Origin: Glandiceps talaboti
Lineage: Eukaryota; Hemichordata; Enteropneusta; Spengelidae
Length of the DNA: 64,000 bases
Assembly (NCBI RefSeq): GCF_964340395.1
Contig: NC_135563.1
Coordinates: forward strand, 21,481,151 to 21,545,150
Direction: 5' to 3'
Positions 60,048-64,000 of the stretch are shown here, one piece after another (position 1 is the stretch's first letter; each line of letters opens with the position of its first letter). The notes under the pieces were generated by a model. It worked only from the letters and a program-made list of their open reading frames with translations. It made no database searches and had not been told where the DNA came from. The translations under genes were made by a program, and so were the position numbers.

Positions 60048-62886
60048 ATGAAGGTTGGTAAAGAGAAATGGAACAGCCACAAAGCGCCACCAATGTACAA
60101 ATACGAAGACGATCCACCAGATGGTGGTTGGGGATGGCTGGTTGTAATAGCAGCTCACTTCAGTCTACTTCTGTCACATGGCAGTGTTACAGGGTTTGGA
60201 CCATTCATAGTACGTCTAAATGCCTACTTTGAAGATGATGGAGCTGGTGCAGTTGGTGGAATTAGTGGGATTGCATATTTTGTAACCTTAGCAACAAGTA
60301 AGCATGTTAAACTCTATTACTGTGAGGGTACACTCTAAACATGTTGACACTTAGGACGCGTCGCATGTGTTCACTTTGGTCTGGTTTCCAGATAGAACAT
60401 GTGTATTCTGTGTACTTGATCTGAACCCATACCCTGTGTTCAAAAAGTGCCAATGTGTCAACAGCGTTCTATTTGAACATAATTATGTTATATGTTCAAA
60501 TAAAGACACTATATGTTCTAAATCTAAACACATGCATTCTAGTTTTCTTTCTGAACATATACACTGCATTCAAAAAGTGTTCTAGTATGTGTTATACAAG
60601 GAAATTGAAAGGACCTTCTTAGCACAACAGAATCGGGAGAGGGTCACGTTTTATGCAACAGCCTTGGTTTGATTTCCACCGCCCCCTTGTAGATACTGCA
60701 GGCTCCCTAATAGGAACTGTCATTTCTAAGTCATATTGAGAGTATCACCAACATGTACGTACTCATACGTACTCTAAAAATGTAACTGTTCGACACTTCA
60801 TTTTAAGGTGTTACGATGAGAAACATCGAATTAAAGTACGGGCGCCCTAATTCACATCAGCTCAGCAGAGACTTATCTTGTAGATACTATCCAAAAAAGC
60901 TCTGTACACCAGCATGGAGGTAGAAGGACTGTGAATCTACCTCCACGGTGTAGATAACGTTTTGATTCAAGACGGGTCTCTGAGCTAGGCATATACACTC
61001 ACGTCACGACTGCTTGATGGATAATTGTTATACTAAATAACTATTTGTTGTCTGCCTTATATATGCTATTTTCATTTTCATTTCAACTACACTACGATTT
61101 AGTCACAATCTTCATTTCTCTCAACAGGCCCCCTATCTGCTGGTCTTATGAATCGTTTTGGCTGTCGAATTATTGTCTTTACTGGTGGTGTTCTGGCCAC
61201 GTGTGGACTTGCCGCCAGTTCATTCGCGAATGAAGTCCATCACCTATATATCACGTATGGCGTCATCACTGGTTTTGGATATGGTTTGATAGTCACACCT
61301 GTCATGTCATACACAGCCCGATATTTTACAAAGAGATACGCACGTGCCAATGGTCTCGTTTTTGCCGGATTAGCCGTGGCCTGGATAGCCCTACCACAAT
61401 TATGTCAATTTTGGATTGAGAGGTATGGATGGCGAGGAGCAATGCTGATGCTCTCGGCCACCACATCTCATTTATGTTTGTGCAGTTTGGCATTTCGACC
61501 TCCCCCACAGAAACGTGTCTTCATAAATGAAGCAGTTCTGGCTGAAAGTAGTGAGAAAGCCGGGTTAGCATCAACGTCGATTTCTGAAAATGAATTTATT
61601 GAACTAGAAGAGCACGATGGAGATTCTGACCAGGTTACTACTGAAGTGGAAGAGACTATAACCAAGAAAAAGATTACGACCGGATTCTGTCGCAAATTTT
61701 ATCGAGTATTTCTGCAAGTATTTGATGTAACGTTATTTTCTGACCCACTGTTTATAGTCATGTGTTGTACTTATATATTGAGTTCGATAGCTGTGTTCCC
61801 CACATTCCTATATCTTGCAGACCGCGCTGTGTCTTACGGCATTCCACAACCGTTACCTACAACATTAATAACAATTTGGGGTGTTACCAGTCTGGTTGGT
61901 CGTGTTACACATGGTGTTATCATCGACAACAAGATCGTTACTGCAGCACAAGGCTTAGGTCTTGCTATTCTTGCCTCTGGATTAATCAATATATTCAGTA
62001 TTTTTACAACAACCTACATCGGATTAGCAGTTATGTATGGACTTTTTGGACTGTTCAATGGTGTCTACCATCCACTGTCAACTGTGGCCCTGAAAGAGTT
62101 AATTGGAGTTAAGAAACTGCCGCAGAGCCAGGGGCTATGTCAACTGTTTCGTGGAATTGGTGGACTTATTGGGTCACCTTTAACAGGTAAAGACAGCAAT
62201 TTCTTTCTGTATGACAATCTTGCATTGATGTATTGTAGAGAACATACCTTCATGAAAAGAAAGCTATCTCTTTTATTACCCATGATTGGTTATATCAGTC
62301 GTCGTACAATTGTGACCATTTCACATTTTGGAAAACTTATTAATTCTTGTAGTTGATATGATTTGTAATTACTCTTTTGTTGATGCTTGTCAGTATATAT
62401 TTTTTTTGTTTTCTTGTTTATTTATTTATTTATTTTTTTGTAAACATAACTAAGCCTGAGTGCCATGTGGTAGCACTGGGGGAAACAGTTGTTACAGTTC
62501 ACTGCCAACAAATGTGAAGAGAACAGGCCCGAATTTACTTGAGGGGTGGGTGGGGATAGGCTTGAAAATTCTTGAGCACATGGGATGGGGCCTCAAAATT
62601 TGGCTGGTCATATGTTTGGTGCTGTATACTACTAGTCGGTTTGTTAGCAGGTGAATAGACGATATACTCCAAGACTCAAACTAGTATTTTAGTTTCATCA
62701 ACTTCCTCATTTGATTTGTTTATAGGCCTCATATATGACGCAACTCTGAGCTATAATGTGTGTTACCTGTACTCTGGATGTGTTTTAACATGCCTAGGTG
62801 CAATGGTAATTGTATCTGTCCCCTGCATTAGAAGATACCAGAGAAGAAAAACATCTCGTGGAAGTGAAGTGCAAGTAGAGGGCTAA
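60048..62886 (+). CDS. Monocarboxylate transporter-like protein (SLC16 family)
   Basis: Major-facilitator carrier of the plasma membrane. Family members move lactate, pyruvate, ketone bodies or other carboxylates, often with protons; the substrate here is unknown. Three exons, 60048-60297, 61128-62186 and 62726-62886 (TAA), join in phase to 489 codons, the usual family length. The hallmark DGGWGW (residues 25-30) opens TM1. RFGCR after TM2, and YFTKRYARANGLVFAG (about 149-164) in the TM4-5 region, are SLC16 signatures. A charged, Glu-rich loop (about 207-270) separates the two six-helix halves. TLFSDPLFIVM starts TM7, and GRVTHGVIID and GLFGLFNGVYHPL follow. The last exon gives TM12 and a basic tail RRYQRRKTSRG. 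The ATG at 60048 begins a short hydrophilic N-terminus as in the family. The large-exon ORF read without splicing (to 62356) runs into intron and should be ignored. Paralogue within SLC16 not resolved. Confidence 0.94.
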
Positions 62887-62904
62887 AAACACTGAAACTG
62901 TTAA

Positions 62905-63035
62905 CACTATCTTGATTCATCAGTCTATGCTTGATTACAGGGTTATTAGAACTGCAGAACTAAGTCACTGCTATCACCCACTAACTCACTTGTGTAATAT
63001 ACTGCATGCAACAACAATAGTTTTAGTTTGTATTA
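62905..63035. repeat. Dispersed repeat, copy 3 of 3
   Basis: CACTATCTTGATTCATCAG, CTTGATTACAGGGTTATTAG and CACTGCTATCACCCAC match the copies at 54.34 and 57.2 kb. Lies in the SLC16 3' UTR. Confidence 0.6.
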
Positions 63036-63139
63036 TCTTAGGCTGAAAGCATGCTTTCCACTGTAGTACGTATTTGGAAGTGTTTTTCTAGCAATGAAAA
63101 GGTTCACGCACTCTTATCTCATAATTAGCATACATGTAC

Positions 63140-63145
63140 AATAAA
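63140..63145 (+). terminator. Candidate polyadenylation signal of the SLC16-like gene
   Basis: AATAAA about 255 bp after the stop codon; a second AATAAA occurs near 63445. Confidence 0.45.
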
Positions 63146-63734
63146 TCAGTGTTCTGAAAAAAAGTAATATTTGTACAATCTATTCTTGCACTGACAAGCA
63201 TTGGAAGACAGTGAGTAAATATTTTGATAGGCAGTGGACACATTTATTGATAGCTATACCAAGTGAAATGGACAACATGGCATCACAAAATTTTACACAA
63301 ATCTAGTTCTAGAAAGTATATCATTAATTAATATAATTAAAAAAAATTATATGTAAAATGTAAGCTTTATGTATAAGAGTATTCCAAGATTACATAAAAA
63401 AAGTGACTTTACTCTAAAAAAATGTTTTGTTGTATTCATATTACAATAAAAACTTATGCTTTGGCTTTATACATTCAGGACACTTTTTTTTTCTACTTTC
63501 CACACATATCCACACACTTTAGATACTTAATTTTAAAATTATATCAAAAGTATTTAAAAAAATAAACACCTGCTTTGACTGTTGAGTTATTTCAACTTAA
63601 AGTTTAGTAGTCACATGGCCAAACAAATCGTCTCAAGCCATCATAACTTTTATAAAAACATTTTTTTTTTAAATGTATAAAATAATAAAATTTGTCAGAT
63701 TGAAAACTTCAATGTAATCACAGAATAACATGAC

Positions 63735-64000
63735 ATGTGAGTGTAAGTGTGGTGTAACTCAGGATATTTGTCTGAACACTTGTAGTGTTCTCTGTGGTCG
63801 TACTATCAATGTAGTGAGTCAAAGTACAACAGGAAATACCACTAGCACAAGTGGAAATACTCCAGAGAACCCACACTGGCACTCATCCAGGATAGGGTTC
63901 TGGTATTATTACATGAGAACCCACACTGGCACTCATCCAGCATAGGGTTCTGGTATTATTACATATGTTTATCTGGAATAGCAAACATCTGTACAAATGA
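63735..64000 (+). repeat. Dispersed SINE-sized repeat, copy B, with internal duplication
   Basis: Matches 22430-22640 (GTAAGTGTGG, TCAGGATATTTG, GTGTTCTCTGTG, ACCCACACTGG). The segment GAGAACCCACACTGGCACTC to GGGTTCTGGTATTATTACAT is present twice in tandem (from about 63858 and 63915). It continues past the window edge. Confidence 0.7.

Larger units (their letters stand above)
62887..64000. other. 3' flank of the SLC16-like gene
   Basis: AT-rich 3' UTR and flank with two dispersed repeats and a candidate polyadenylation signal. No further gene seen before the window edge. Confidence 0.6.

Noticed and set aside
61148-62356. 402-residue frame as the complete transporter
   Set aside because: It lacks TM1 with DGGWGW (exon 60048-60297) and reads through the donor at 62187 into intron; the true end is exon 62726-62886.

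Overview
This window reads as animal nuclear DNA from a non-vertebrate bilaterian, most likely a marine invertebrate, but the phylum cannot be fixed from sequence alone. It is AT-rich and intron-rich, with canonical GT-AG splicing, many microsatellites and minisatellites, and decayed non-LTR retrotransposons. Its genes are metazoan families. One of them, AP-5 sigma, is known to have been lost in flies and nematodes, which argues against those groups.

Layout. (1) 0-7.9 kb: intergenic or far-upstream intron, with microsatellites, short dispersed repeats and one weak candidate terminal exon at the left edge. (2) 7.9-15 kb, plus strand: seven exons of an aryl-hydrocarbon-receptor-like PAS transcription factor. 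The bHLH exon is not visible. Its first intron holds a complete single-exon gene on the opposite strand, AP5S1. (3) 15-21 kb: a 1.2-kb 22-bp minisatellite and a run of other tandem arrays. (4) 21.5-36.6 kb, minus strand: complete seven-exon ornithine aminotransferase (434 aa) whose introns are full of minisatellites. (5) 37.8-44.0 kb: a block of mobile DNA made of a 2.2-kb element with tandem-repeat termini and a 3.4-kb element built of nested inverted copies, both without a recognisable transposase. (6) 44.5-45.0 kb, plus strand: the last two exons of an unidentified gene with its polyadenylation signal. (7) 45.1-56.7 kb, minus strand: complete 18-exon M1 aminopeptidase N-like ectoenzyme (959 aa), ending about 100 bp from the previous gene, tail to tail. 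(8) 57-60 kb: intergenic, with a retrotransposon relic and MITE-like hairpins. (9) 60.0-62.9 kb, plus strand: complete three-exon monocarboxylate-transporter-like SLC16 protein (489 aa). (10) 63-64 kb: 3' flank and a dispersed repeat.

The genes do not form a pathway: one is a xenobiotic/environment-sensing transcription factor, one an endosomal coat subunit, one a mitochondrial amino-acid enzyme, one a surface peptidase and one a carboxylate carrier. They are ordinary neighbours rather than an operon-like system. The unusual content is the nested gene, the nested palindromic element, small inverted-repeat elements (one with intact target duplications), a tandem-duplicated splice acceptor, and the density of minisatellites inside introns.
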